Shown here: piece after piece, positions 1 through 12,049 of the stretch
Layout of the letters: every line of letters begins with the position of its first letter
Numbering within the stretch: the stretch's first letter is position 1
Origin: Adiantum capillus-veneris
Lineage: Eukaryota; Streptophyta; Polypodiopsida; Polypodiales; Pteridaceae
Reading direction: 5' to 3'
Assembly (NCBI GenBank): GCA_014529385.2
Contig: CM043953.1
Location: 80,734,338 to 80,798,337, forward strand
Length of the DNA: 64,000 bases
Program-made: the position numbers and the translations under genes
The notes under the pieces: generated by a model
What the model saw: the letters and a program-made list of their open reading frames with translations, nothing else
Databases searched by the model: none
Told to the model about the DNA's origin: nothing

Positions 1-1552
1 TTAACAGAGCAACAATTAAGCCAAATGGTTGGTATAGTATAGATTGTGCGCAAGGAAATAGGCTCAAGCTGGTTGAATTCAATCTGGTCTCTCAAAGAGG
101 AATATGGTTTTGTAATTAGAGGATAAAGATAGATAGAGATCAATGGCATGCATGATTTTAGTCACTACCTCAATTTTACACCACGACCTTCAGTTTAGCA
201 TAATGGCAAAAACTCCTACCAAATTAAACAATTAAGCAACCTTACTTTGCTTTTCATTTCTATCACATTTTAACACGCAAATGATGTGAAAGTGTATATG
301 AACAAATAGTGTGCACCTTATCATACTAAGATGCTTATGTATTGTTGTGATTAGGTGATGATGTAAATCATTACCATGCTTAATATGAAAAGAACGTCAT
401 CTCATCTCTTTGAAACTTGAAGCTTTTTTGATACATTGGAAACTATGAGCCCTTATATTTTCACAACTCTACTCTTAGACATGAAAAGTTTCATAATTAC
501 ATACTATCTTTAAAATCTTGCTGGCTTACCCAATTTGTACTTCTTGACTTGGTAGCACTTTTGTCAACTCTAGGTAGACCAAGGGAAAGATGGTCTTCTT
601 GCCATATAAGAAGTTTTGATGTACACTTCTACCATGTCTTGCTCATAAAAAAGACGCAAGGATAGAAGTAAGTAAGAGAGTTGAGTAGAGAGATATTGAA
701 TTCAATTGTGTTCCTATGGTTGAAACCAATTCTAGAACGCACTCCATTTTCAAAAACAACTTTATTGCTACTGATTCCAACCGGCTTTCATCTCTTCATA
801 CCATGGTAACTTACCTAATCTATATAATCAGCATTGGTAGCATTGCTAAACCAAGATACACTAGAAGGAGGAGACTCTCTTTCTCTCTCTCTCTACCACA
901 ATAGAAGTAGAGCACTCCTAAGTTTTTTGAACAAGGACTAGCATCTTATGAAAAACAATGTCTATGAGAAGCTCCCAAGCTTGATATCAAAGAATGCTTT
1001 GTATAATCTTACATATATTTATGTTTGTTAGAATCTTCAAGAGGTTGTGTAATGGGTTACTTTTAGAAATGTAATAGAATATACATGTAGGAATAGAGTA
1101 TTGATAGTGTTTCACATGGAAGAGAAGATATCCCTACTAGAATTGAAGCGATGTTTCTTTGGCCGCAGCAACACGCGGGTCACATACTAGTTTCTTGCAA
1201 TGTTACCATTCACTTTTGCATTTTGAATCTTTTTACCCTTCACTTTCACAGTTTAGATTTTAGATTAGAAGTTTTGTGAATTTTTCTTTGAAGTCAATCA
1301 ATGAGGGTCCCTCCTTCCTTGAAAATTTTAAGATCCATTCTTTATAGTATAGTAAGCAGGCAAGCCCCGTTCCTTCATAAAAACATACTCAATGTTCTAG
1401 TTTCTATTAGTGCCTCTGTCATGTGAGTCCATGTACATACACACACTCACTACAATAATCGAGGAATTGGGGGAGGAGGGATAACACCTAAACTAGTACA
1501 TCTATACTATTTATAATACAGCTTAAAATGTTAGAACGGAGAGGGCCTCCAC
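1..1552. other. AT-rich noncoding DNA
   Basis: No reading frame here looks like protein. The longest one (716-904) is low-complexity and ends in a CT-rich stretch. I see no terminal repeats, RNA gene or clear promoter. It is most likely decayed intergenic or repeat DNA. Confidence 0.6.
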
Positions 1553-1666
1553 GTGGCGAGTTCTCCATGCCTTGCACGGATTGCACCTTTGCTAACTTTT
1601 GAGGCTTCATCACTGCGATGTCGTCATGCCTCCTTTTTTCATGTTAAATCTTCGCTGCGGTGTCGT

Positions 1667-1670
<4 letters not shown>

Positions 1671-1713
<43 letters not shown>
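1671..1713. repeat. (AG)n microsatellite
   Basis: About 21 uninterrupted AG units. The array sits directly in front of the SRPBCC-like reading frame and is read there as an Arg-Glu run, so it inflates any ORF called across it. Confidence 0.97.
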
Positions 1714-1717
<4 letters not shown>

Positions 1718-2156
1718 CAAGATTGTGGAGGAGAAGAGGGCTAATGAAGGGTGGGAGATCAGTGGTGCCCCAGTGGAGAAGGTGAGGGTGATGACATGCA
1801 ACTTCCTAGGGGCAGCCAAGTGGGCCACCTCGCTCTTGCAGAGCTGTGAGCATGTGGAGGGGGAGCCCTATAAACCCGACTGCGTGCCAAAGGTGGTCCC
1901 CTTGGTGCAAGACGAGCATCCCTCTTGCTCCTTAGAACTTCTCAAAATGGATGAGCATCACCATCGCTAGTCCTACACGATCCTAGAAGGCACCCTGCCC
2001 GACTTCTCTCTCATGCAAGGCTACGTTAGCACCTTTGAGATTTCATCCCTTGATGACCATGGCCATCGTGAAGGGGACACGATCCTACCCTAGAGCTTCG
2101 TTTGTTACCCATGGCTTGCCTTGCCCAATAATGCCGTCTCCCTCCGCTCCACATGA
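1714..2156 (+). pseudogene. Lachrymatory-factor-synthase-like (SRPBCC) pseudogene
   Basis: One plus-strand frame reads as an SRPBCC/polyketide-cyclase-like protein of the plant lachrymatory-factor-synthase type, a small ligand-binding fold. Visible pieces are WEISGAPVEKV near the start, then KWATSLLQSCEHVEGEPYKP, which matches the family pattern of a KW...C..VEG segment followed by G/D-C-V, then ILEGTLPDFSLMQGYVSTFEI near the middle of the fold. The frame is kept for about 440 bases but is broken by TAG at 1968-1970 and 2091-2093 and ends at TGA 2154-2156. The N-terminus runs into the AG microsatellite and no Met start is left. It is one of the few host-gene-like sequences in the window. The assignment rests on pattern recognition, not a search. 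I am fairly confident it is a dead gene fragment and less so of the exact subfamily. Confidence 0.55.
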
Positions 2157-2227
2157 CATGTACATCATTCAGGGATCGAATAACGAGATGCATAGTTATT
2201 TGTATTTTAAACTCTGTATTTTAATTC

Positions 2228-2229
<2 letters not shown>

Positions 2230-2285
<56 letters not shown>
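2230..2285. repeat. (GA)n microsatellite
   Basis: About 28 GA units without interruption. Confidence 0.97.
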
Positions 2286-2287
<2 letters not shown>

Positions 2288-2337
2288 CTTGCATCTATTT
2301 GGATGCAAATAATGCATAGAAGACACAAAGAGGGAGG

Positions 2338-2545
2338 TTGAGCGATTGGGAGTTAGTGCTTGAAAAAACATTTTTTTCAAAAACTTGAAATACCTTATGA
2401 AAACATTTTTAGAGGTAAATCGACTATATTGTATGGTTTTTACATTAAATTTTGTACATGTTATCACCTTCAAATATAAAATTTAGCAATAAATCTCAAA
2501 TTTGTATACTAAACCTAGGTTTCTTTGAGCACTGTTGGGAGTACT
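2338..2545. repeat. AT-rich ~190-bp dispersed repeat, copy 1
   Basis: Contains the marks of a family seen again at 12.85-13.73, 14.10-14.25 and 21.23-21.57 kb: an AAACTTGAAA stretch, TTTTTAGAGGTAAAT, CACCTTCAAAT, AAATCTCAAATTTGTA, then ACTAAACCTAGGTTT and TTTGAGCACT. A weaker partial copy lies at about 2830-2945. Confidence 0.75.
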
Positions 2546-2644
2546 CGAGAGAGAAAGAGAGCATGAGAGCACTTTTTTCCCCAGTGCAGAGAGACACAAA
2601 GAGGGAGAGAGAGACAAAGAGAGGCTAAGCAATAATTCTCTTGC

Positions 2645-2645
<1 letters not shown>

Positions 2646-2686
<41 letters not shown>
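2646..2686. repeat. (GA)n microsatellite
   Basis: About 20 GA units, with shorter GA runs just upstream at 2547-2640. Confidence 0.95.
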
Positions 2687-2690
<4 letters not shown>

Positions 2691-3258
2691 AGAGCAACAA
2701 AAATATCTTGCTCCCATAGGAAATTGAGAGAAAGGTTTAAAGTTGGATTTGACGATAACTGACAATTTGTGGTGGCCGACCATAGCCAAAAAGAGATGAC
2801 TCAATACATTGAGATGACTCAATAAAATTTTAGAATTTAAGAAATTATTCGTATATACACTAACAAAATTTTATCGGTTTACTTCAAGGAAAACTTGAAA
2901 TCTAGCTAGGAGTTTTCAATTACTACACTAAACCCCAATTATTGAATAGCCCTAAAATGGAAGGGTGTGTGGTGTGTGCGAGAGAGAGGAGAGTGGGGGG
3001 GGGAGTGCCAAAAAACAAATCTTGATCAAAATAATTTTAAAGTAAATCTATACATATATAATGGTGCTTAAATTTTTCAAAGAGGCCTTCCACGTGTCAT
3101 CCATTGCAGGTTGCACAAACGTCCACATTTGGAACTCCATGAAACACTTGCAGCTTGCCGACCTAAGGTCTTAGTCCAATATTGATCTACAATAGCTACT
3201 CGCAGTGCGTTTTCATCCATGCTAAGTGTATGTGGTGTGTTCATGTGTTAGTGTTAGT

Positions 3259-3759
<501 letters not shown>

Positions 3760-3761
3760 TA

Positions 3762-4030
3762 TGTGCATGTCTGTCATACGTGTCAATGCAAGGAAATTGC
3801 CGATACACTGTGTGTGAGCCACAAATGGCTCCAAGCACACAACAAGCCTAAACTAGTAAGCTCAAAGATGGCGATGGTGTGTCACTCACCGCTCTACGCT
3901 TGCTGTTGTGGAGGATTCCTCGCTGCGAAGAAGAGGGAGACACCGCTATGCTGCGCTTAACTACTTCGCCGCCATCGTGCCGCCGCAATGCTCGATCGCG
4001 CACACACTCTCTCTTTCTTTCTCTCTCACG

Positions 4031-4067
<37 letters not shown>

Positions 4068-4357
4068 GGAGATGAAGAAGAAGAAGATGGAGATGGAGCA
4101 AGAGCACTCTTCAATTGCACAAATGAGAGAATGAATGAATTTTAGGTTTAGTTGACTTCTATATGAGCTCGTCCCATTCACACTTGGATGCCCATGCTTA
4201 GCCACTTAATCCCTTGAATGTTCCAGTTAGAGTGCGCCTCTCATCGGCGATCACTCTTACCCTTTTCCTATTGGATCGACAAGCCCGGTACCTGACTCTA
4301 CCAAATAAATAATACAACGTCCGTCATAGGTGATAGGAATGTGCGTGAGGGTTAACA
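3762..4357 (-). repeat. 3' LTR of the gag-protease element
   Basis: Matches 12050-12615 along its length. Shared blocks include CTTGCCGATACACTGTGTG-like sequence near 3800, AGCCACAAATGGCTCCAAGC, and the outer end GTGCGTGAGGGTTAACA. It is longer than the other copy mainly because of an expanded CA run (4031-4067). In plus orientation it starts TGTGCATG and ends TTAACA. Confidence 0.88.
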
Positions 4358-4373
4358 TGCCCTCCTTCCTGAT
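4358..4373 (-). other. Polypurine tract of the gag-protease element
   Basis: On the minus strand the sequence AGGAAGGAGGGCA abuts the TGTTAACCC start of the 3' LTR. This is the expected position and composition for the plus-strand primer. Confidence 0.7.
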
Positions 4374-6055
4374 GTAGATTCCGTCCTCGGAAGCTATTGA
4401 GTTGAAAATCGTTCGTTGAGGTGGAAGAGCATTTGAGATGAATGTCCTTAGCCTTCTTTAGTCACTACAAAATCAAACAACATTGTCACAGTGATTGCAT
4501 TCTCATATACAATTAAAAAGCATATGTAGTTGTAGGCAGACAATTTGATTGGTAGCATAATTCTAAACCATTTGTCAGCAATAAACATTAAATTGCAATA
4601 TAATCAAAAGCATAAACACTTGGGAAGGTAAAAAACTAAACAAGTTCGGGATCACTAATTTAACGGTTGAAAGGCACTAAAGATCGACTATTAATATCAT
4701 GGGAAAGCTTCTCAATTTTCTCTGGTCAATTAAGTTGTTTAATCGCGAGAGCCAAGTATTTCATGTCCGAGGGCGGAATAGAGGCTATACCTAGAAGACC
4801 TCGTAGTTAAGTTATGATAAAAGGAATTCTCATGAAATCATCGTCTGACTGATTACTTTTTCTTTGACCCCCCAAAGTTTCACAATGATTCAATTTTGAT
4901 GTGTGTGCTTATTTTGTATGCCTTGGGTTTTTTGCTTTTCAAGGAAAAACGCCCACACTGGGAACCTCTAGGGCTCTAGTACCATAGGCGATACATGTGA
5001 GTGAAGTACCAAATCAAGCTGAGATTTCTCTTCTAGCTTAAGATTTTACATTGGGGCACTTTGATTTTTTGTTTGTTCGTTTTCAGCATTTTAATTTTGT
5101 AACTTTGGGGGGATATATAACACTGTTACCCTCCCTAGGCTCATCACACTAGTAAACTCCCTTTATAATACTTAAGCTAAAGGTCAATAGGGACTAAGCC
5201 CACTAGAAAGTCCTAGTACATTTCACACAATGCTGCCTAAATCGAATTAAGAACCTAAGTAAGCATTGATTATTAGGAAGGCATTCCCCATGGTTTTAAG
5301 AGAAGATCTCTAACACCTAGCTTGGTCAAACTAGCTTAGTCGGACTGCTTGATTTTTAAACCTAGACAAGTGATTATGACAAAAAGACTACATTGAATTT
5401 AATGTTTGGTACTAAGCAAATGTGTTGAATATTATGCTACCAATCACAATTAAAGCAGACAAACATGGATGCAAAAAGATAAGGGACAATATTAATGGAC
5501 AAGAACACCTGTTTGTCTTGATGATTGCGCTTGATTTGAAAAGTGGATGAGAGAAAGATTCCATGAAGGTCCAAATCCTAACCACAACAATTGTTCCTAT
5601 ACACGCTATGAAACACAAACAATACCTCTAGGAGGCACATCAGTGGGAAAAAAGAACTTTTCTAATCACTAAACTCTAAAACAAAAACACCCTATCGTAC
5701 TAATCCTACCTACCCTCCATCACTCGAGTGATGAGGATCAAAGGTTTTTAATGACATAGGTTTCTGTTTCAGTCTATCGGATGTGAATGTGTAGGTCTGG
5801 GTCAATGTTTTGACTTTTATTGTGCATACTCGTTTGCTAATTGCTCTTGCTCTTTATTATTTTTGTTTTTTATGAGTATAAGGCTTTATATATACATTCC
5901 CTAAGATTGGGAGATTGAGAGGTCAGGGAGAAAGGTTGAGAGGAAAGCAAGTAAATGATGGATATCAGCAAACACTCCCCCCTTCCTTGGGTAGATCATA
6001 CCGTTTGAAATGTGCTCGTAACCCTTTGAAACCAATTGTTCCAGTTGGTACTAGG
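4374..6055. other. Noncoding 3' interior of the gag-protease element
   Basis: About 1.7 kb between the last minus-strand reading frame and the polypurine tract. In a full-length Gypsy element reverse transcriptase, RNase H and integrase would lie around here. I find no LTNAP, YxDD, SDRD or CCHC-like strings in either direction, and the frames are short. Confidence 0.6.
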
Positions 6056-6597
6056 TCAGGATTTTTGCCAGTAGTTTTCTATTACCTTAGATGCCTCATT
6101 GAGTTGCAAGGGTCGTAAGGTACTCTCCCAGGATCGAACTTGAAGTGGTTCATCATGTGATTCTTGAACACTGGGAGGTGTGGATTCTTTTGTAGCTTCA
6201 TGAAGGTCCACTATTGTAGGTGGAGGCTGTGGAGAAGCTTTTACCTCTATGGATGCATTACATGAGGAGCTAGAAGCTTCACGGGACTCCCCCCCTTCTG
6301 AGCTAGGTGGAACAAATTTTTCTTTCTTCGGTACCCAAACTAGATCTGGAGCGGGTGTGTAGCATTCTGTGATTTTTTTCTTTCCACGATCGTCAATTTG
6401 TTTTGGAGCTCCAGGATTGGGCGCACATGGGTCAGGTGATAGGTAAGAACACAATCTACGTTTTCGCACCCAGATTTGATCATTTCCTTGATAGTAGCCT
6501 TGGGATTCCAATAGTCGTTTAGGAATCCATCACCAGGTTTTCTTACTTTTCTTGGAGCGAGGGGGATGTTTCTTACAAGATATTTGTCTTTTAGCAC
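6056..6597 (-). pseudogene. Post-protease linker region, function unknown
   Basis: Two overlapping minus-strand frames (6340-6597 and 6056-6511), probably pieces of one frame broken by a shift. The first is basic and contains WNPKATIKEMIKSGCENVD. The second is Pro/Ser/Glu-rich. They follow the protease in gag-to-pol direction, where other Gypsy elements have a protease-RT linker, but the reading ends without entering RT. No catalytic motif is visible. The similarly placed 225-residue frame at 32960-33637 may be an analogue; I see no clear sequence match. Confidence 0.4.
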
Positions 6598-6742
6598 TAG
6601 CTATGGCCATTAAGGAAGCTTTAGGGACCCACTTGTATGTTTTCTTCGTTGTATTAGGATGAGTCTAGTCAGAAGTCATATGCATTACTTTTAGCATATT
6701 TAAGGGTACGGGTGGTGGTATTTCATCCTCCTGAGGTGTTAC

Positions 6743-7471
6743 CTAGGTTGTCCCCCTATTTCCCCAAGTGTCTATGGTTGCTGCTAGGTGGACCCAATCC
6801 ACATTGTCTGACTCAGTCATCCCAGGTAGTACATCCATATAAGGAGAATCTTCCCCAACTTCAGTGTCCGCTTTACACGTGTAACAATACTGCAATGGGG
6901 CCGAGTGAGCTGTGGTGTCAGATCTATGATCAATTATAAACCTGTTTCCTAGAGGATGTGCTTGACCAGCCACAAGATCCACTCGAATGACAGAATCTTG
7001 GAACTGCAAATAGACATGATTTTTAGACCAGTCATGCACCATTTTTGCTTCCCTCATGAAAGGACGTCCTAAGATCATCTCCGATGCCATAGTGTGTTTG
7101 GAGAAATCCATAACAATGAAGGTAATCCTTATTTTATGTCCAAAGACCTTGATCTTGAGATCTTCTAGCATCCCAATAGGTTTAACAATAGACCCATTGG
7201 CCATCTTCACTACTATGATTGTGGTCGCAAGGTGAGGTCTTCCCATAGTTTCCCAGCAATTTTTAGTCACAATGCTAAACCCAACGCCACCATCAAGGAT
7301 TTCCTTCACAGTTAATCTCTTGGTAGTGATTGGTATGGTCGCATTGGATTCATCACCCTCAAAGTATTGTCCCAACTTGTTAACATGTATCTCTATAACA
7401 AGGTTCTCATCTAGGTTGGGTTGTGGATCTAAGTGTTCCTCCTCTATTGGCATCTCCCCAGCTCCATCCAT
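6743..7471 (-). pseudogene. Retropepsin-like aspartic protease domain
   Basis: A 242-residue minus-strand frame with the layout of a retrotransposon protease, which would cut the Gag polyprotein. Around residues 60-75 is KEILDGGVGFSIVTK, in the place of the usual D-S/T-G-A active site. It is followed by a hydrophobic strand (TTIIVVKMANGSIVK), the flap-side region and a second conserved block, SEMILGRPFM, near residue 130, matching the ILGRPFM block in the other minus-strand element (33913-34309). The Asp is kept but the next residues are G-G-V rather than S-G-A, so activity is doubtful. It lies in a different frame from the gag core upstream and runs from the linker at 7520-8068 across a single stop. 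Confidence 0.72.
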
Positions 7472-7519
7472 CTGTGCAAAATGTGGTAGCCCAAACTTCA
7501 GTTCTCCATTGAGGAAGGC

Positions 7520-8160
7520 TCAAAGAGCTGAGACTAGCTCATGGTCTTTATATAGTTTGGACATGATGGTGGTCCTAACTTCTGAAGACATGAAATCCAT
7601 CAATTTGGCAATGTTTAACGGCACCTTTTGGGCTTCAGTCCCTTGATGTGGGGAAGATGGGATCTCCATTTCTTCGATAGGATCAAGTAGTCCCTCTGTA
7701 AACATTCTTTCCATCAAGAAGTGACTACGCCCACTTTCCCATGACTTTAAGTCACTTTCTTCTTGGATGACACTAGGTATGGCTAAGGGTCTATGGACTT
7801 GGTGAGGTTGTTGTTGTGTAGGGAACATGGTGTCTGTAATCTGGATCTGCCTAGATGCTGGTTCTAGATCGCTTTGGGTATCTTCTACCAAACTCCTTAA
7901 TTGCTTGACTCGCTCAATCTCCTCTGTAGGATTTGGATAAGTTCCTATCTTCTTCTTGGATCTTGGCCATTGTGGCTCATGAAGATCTTCCTTGTTGCTT
8001 TCTATCTTAGTGGTCGTTTTGGTCTCCATGGTTTCACCTGAATCAGAATCCTCTTCAGCATCGTTCATATATACGGGGTCGTTGCCAGTCCCTATGTTGG
8101 TCTTTGAACTGGGGTCTGACTTCGCTGCTTTTTGCGATGTCTTCCTTCGCGTTTTCTTCT
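7520..8160 (-). pseudogene. Gag-protease linker, charged low-complexity region
   Basis: A 182-residue frame (7520-8068) opens with an acidic stretch (NDAEEDSDSGE) and continues through a region rich in Lys, Glu, Gln and Pro. The same frame can be followed upstream to about 8160 through a Lys/Arg-rich patch (QQKKKTRRKTSQK). Near the end is KLMDFMSSEVRTTIMSKLYK. One stop separates it from the protease frame. It has no catalytic motif and acts most likely as spacer between zinc knuckle and protease. Confidence 0.45.
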
Positions 8161-8313
8161 TTTGCTGAGATTGGGCAATTGATGCCGTGTCTCTTTCCTC
8201 AAGAATATAATTTTATTTTTGGAGCATCGATCGTGTGAGTACGTTTATTGGTACCACAGGTATACTTTGTGATGGCTCCTCGATAACTTCAATCAAGTTT
8301 AATGGCATGATCT

Positions 8314-8883
8314 TCAATGCATTTGGATTATTGGAAATTGGGCAATCAAATGATCTATGCCACATAGATTACACATGAGTATCGGCATTGTAGACGTGCT
8401 CGCTTGATTGGTTTGCATTAGTGTGGCATTCTTTTGTAGCCTAATAGGACACTCGGCCACACGATGTGGACCTCCACACTCATAGCATTGAAGAGGTGGT
8501 CTCTTAGCAGTGTAATTGATATTTTGGCCTCTTGCCGCAAGAGCAGCTACTTGATATACAGGTTTGACTTGTCCCCAATAGTCCTCCATGTAGTACTGTG
8601 GACTTTCTTCAAGAACATCCATCCCATAGGCAATATTAGGATCTATATCTTCCTCACAGCCTTCCAAACAAGAAATAGATGACTCACAACCCACTTGATT
8701 CACAGAAGTGATTCTCGGATGTGGTGGTTGCGGTCCTAGAATTCGAGGTGGTAAGGGTGTTGTTTGAACAACATTTTGGGCCCTAGGGACCATGTGTTGT
8801 GCTGTTTGTTCAAGAGGTGGGGCCGACATCAATGCAGGCACTCGATGTGTGTCTGTCCATGCTAAGGTTGGTGTATTGGCCAT
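8314..8883 (-). pseudogene. Gag C-terminal region with CCHC zinc knuckle
   Basis: A 189-residue frame with a Pro-rich first half and, around residues 135-150, CYECGGPHRVAECP, an exact C-X2-C-X4-H-X4-C nucleocapsid knuckle. A second, degraded knuckle follows (CNLCGIDHLIAQFP, with the last Cys replaced by Phe). The knuckle packages element RNA in a functional Gag. It shares its frame with the two gag pieces upstream (9007-9417 and 9634-10548), which shows that these are one gene interrupted by stops. Confidence 0.75.
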
Positions 8884-9006
8884 CGCACGCTTAAATACTA
8901 TGCAATCCTTAGATTGATGACCATACCTCCCACATGCATTGCAGTTCCCATTGAATTTTACTCTAAAAGTAGGGCATTCACTGGTACTATGCGGTCCATA
9001 GCATAC

Positions 9007-10548
9007 TCAGCACCATTGTTGCTCCCTTCTTGGATACATATGATTGTTTTGCGGAGCACGATTGTCTCTAAGACTCTCTTGAATAGCCTTGGTGAGATCT
9101 GCTAAAGTCATCTCAAATATCTTTGGCTCCTTAGCAATAGGCTTTAGGGTCATTGGCTGATGTCCCAATGCTTGCGAGCTAATAGATTTAGGCTCAAAAG
9201 ACACTCTTTCTCCTTGAATCATTAAATTATCCTCCAATTGGATCGCATTGGTGGTGACTGCTTCCCAAGTGGTGATACCTCTAATGACTAGGCCATTGTA
9301 GATTTTCTCATGTCGTAATCCCCTAATGAATCTATCAAGCAATTGATTATTATTGAAGCGCTCATTTGGATTACAACGAGAATTCAAATGCTTCAAGCGA
9401 CTAATAAAGTCTCTCACCGACTCTCCTTCCTCTCGTTGGGCGTTCTGGACCTGAGAGGCTACACCTCAAAGCACTCCCTCTCATATGTATTCTTTCAAGA
9501 ACAGTCTCCTAAGAGTAGGGTAATTCGTTTTTTCTTCCACCCTTAGGGTTCTATACCAATCTCCTGCCTTCCCACTTAAGGTTAGGCTTAAAGAATTACT
9601 CTTATGCAGGTCATTGTGTTCTCCTAGAGAATCTTATATTTGTTCAAACACTTCGATATGCTTTCTCACATCCCCGTCTCCACTAAATTTTTGTGTGAGC
9701 TTGGCTATTTGTATTGCCTTACTTCTAGGCTCTCTATCAGGCGTGTTACGCATATTCTCAACAATAGATCGACCAATAGCTTGAGCAAATGTTGCCAAGT
9801 CACCTAAGTGAGCAGGAACCGTGGGTGGAGGTTCTCCAGAGACTACATGTGGAGTAGGTATTGGCATTGGGCTTGGTGCATAGGAAGCCCTTGGGTTCCA
9901 CGTTGGGTACGATGTTGTGTCATGTGGTGGCCCAAAGTTCATATGTGTGGCCCTAGGCATAGCAGGCGTCGGATGTGACATGCTAATGCTAGCCGGTATA
10001 GTCCCATGGAAATAAGAACTTGGGTGTTTTTGTTGTGGAGCATAGGTTGTTGAAACAATGGGAGGAGTAGGAACTACATGAGTACGAGGACCCATGGGTG
10101 TATACGATTGGTACACACTTGTAGGTACTGTTGCAGGTATTGAGCTACCATGTAGCGGTGCTTTACTAACAAATGAGGTACATGGTGTGTTTCTTGGCAT
10201 GCCCATCATTGGGGTAGGCATGGTAGCCGTGGTGTCATCAAGGGAAAAATGAGCTATACTTGGAAAGGTAAAGCTATCACTTGTGGGTTCAGATTGCACT
10301 GAGACCCCTGGTGAAACAACATATGGAGGATCCATCGAACTTACCGAGGGAGTCTCCATTTGCGATAAGGTCGGTTGTTTAGACTTGCCTGTATCCAAAA
10401 ATCTCATGATACCCGTTGAAGGCAGGTTGATCCCCTTGTTCTGTCTCTCTAACTCAATGACCCTATGGATGACCTCACAAACTCTTTGTTGTTGATCCTC
10501 CCCACTAGTAGCACCCATTGTGGATTGTAGGACATCTAACCGACCCAC
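9007..10548 (-). pseudogene. Gag core (Retrotrans_gag-like), interrupted
   Basis: Two same-frame pieces, 9634-10548 (304 residues) and 9007-9417 (136 residues), are separated by an in-frame TAA at 9634-9636 and further damage near 9480. The first is rich in Pro, Ser and Thr and ends FSGDGDVRKHIEVFEQ, the usual start of the Gag capsid-like fold. The bridging DNA still encodes GKAGDWYRTL, and the second piece opens with MRDFISRLKHLNSRC and RFIRGLRHEKIYNGL, the typical W...L and F...L...L spacing of plant Gypsy Gag. It would form the particle shell around element RNA. This copy cannot make it intact. Confidence 0.75.
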
Positions 10549-10603
10549 GTGATAGGTGACCTGTGTATAAGTTGGTTAGAGTTTTCGTTTGTAGTTCATA
10601 CTC

Positions 10604-11320
10604 CTAGTTCTCATTTAAGAACGCTCCATCTAGGATTGAGGTGCTAGGGGTGTCCTTTGAGCTAGATGCAATGTTGCTTTCTAGGGGTTGGCCCTTAGCG
10701 GTTGCTAAGGTAGGAGCGCTCGATTGCTCTCTTAGCAAGGATATTGACATAGGGGCTTTCGCTTTTAACTCTCTTCGTTGCTCCGCCTTGCGTAAGCTCT
10801 CGACTTCCTTTTCCCTAGCCGCAATGATATATCGCTCAACCTCTTGCACTTCGGCAAGGCTTCTACCATCGGGTAATATGACCTCAGAGGGAAATAGTTC
10901 TGAAGAGTCAAGAGGTGCAGTGAATGAAGTATTCACGTGCACATTCTCTAAGGGCTCTATGTTGGTCATGAATGGATAATTTACTTCCCCACCCCCCTCA
11001 TTTACATCATTAGCTCCATGTTCTGAGCGAGTGGCTCTACTAAAGGTTTCCTTCAAGCGGCTAAGCACGCTCGGCCCGGACCGTGGACCCATGGCATGCA
11101 TGTCTTGGCTTGAGCTATCGGGATTAGGCATTGGGAAACCGTCCATGACGTTGTAGTCAGAAGAAGAGTCACTAGCTGCTATGTTCGGGTCTTGGTTTGT
11201 ACTACCTTGGGTCCCCGCCGAGGGCCCGGAACCTAAGGTAGGTGGATAATGAGAACTCGAGTAAGTCGAAATTCTCTCTAGTTGCTCCGTCTCTAGCACA
11301 CAACCAGAGCATAGATACAT
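10604..11320 (-). pseudogene. N-terminal Gag region
   Basis: A 238-residue frame, Ser/Pro/Asp-rich in the first half, then a charged helix-like stretch (LAEVQEVERYIIAAREKEVE and on through Arg/Glu-rich sequence). It precedes the gag core and lies in another frame. The Met at 11320 is the first in this frame after the ~700-base leader. No known domain is recognised and it may be a matrix-like or coiled-coil head. Confidence 0.5.
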
Positions 11321-12024
11321 GTGCCTTTTACACCCTACAAGCGTCGGCGGATAACCTCGAAGGTTAACCGCTTACTTTTTTAAGCATTCGTTTTTACTCA
11401 TTGTTTAATGTTTTTTCAATGATCGATTTTTTGATTAAAGTGTGTGATATCTCAAAACAAGCGTATCACTCAGAGGGTCACGGTGTGCTTTACATCACAA
11501 CGTTCGGTCACCTCAAGCTCTGTTAGTCCTCAAAAAAGTCGATTTTTAGCTACGTGTGAAGCTAAAATAATAATTTTAAAGGGCGACTGAGGCCTGCACC
11601 TGTGCGTGAGTTTGGATTTGGGTCTGAGAGATATTCCAGATCCTGGTCTTACCTTTAAATTTCTTTTTGTTTTTTTGTTTTTTTTGGATAAGGTCGTCGC
11701 GGCCTGCGCGCGAGCACACACACACACTCTACCTACCTACTTACAACTAATACACCTACTGTTACACACTAACACACTTCATTAGCTCTCACAGATCTAC
11801 TTCCTACTTACTATACTTTGCATTACACAGAACTAACAACCTTAATACTAACACCTTACATAGAGAAAACATAGTAACCTTTTAAAACTTCCTTAACAAA
11901 AAAAACACACAGTAGTAACACAAAATCCTTCTTCTCAACACACACACCTTCCTTCCCTACCCTTCTTATGATTGAAATTGCACCACCAAAGAAGCACAGA
12001 GTGCCATTAAAACTTAGTGTATGG
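11321..12024. other. 5' leader of the gag-protease element
   Basis: About 700 bases between primer site and first gag Met, with no supported coding. It contains T-runs near 11670-11690 and a short CA run near 11718-11727, which accounts for the short frame 11530-11727. Confidence 0.55.
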
Positions 12025-12026
12025 CA

Positions 12027-12045
12027 TTCCCTGGAAACGACGCCA
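12027..12045 (-). other. Primer-binding site, tRNA-Asp type
   Basis: On the minus strand, TGGCGTCGTTTCCAGGGA starts four bases inside the 5' LTR. It differs at three positions from the TGGCGCCGTTGCCGGGGA primer site that many plant Gypsy elements use for tRNA-Asp. Confidence 0.75.
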
Positions 12046-12049
12046 AAAA

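Noticed and set aside
10641-10979. Plus-strand frame of 112 residues
   Set aside because: It is the opposite-strand shadow of the N-terminal Gag region at 10604-11320.
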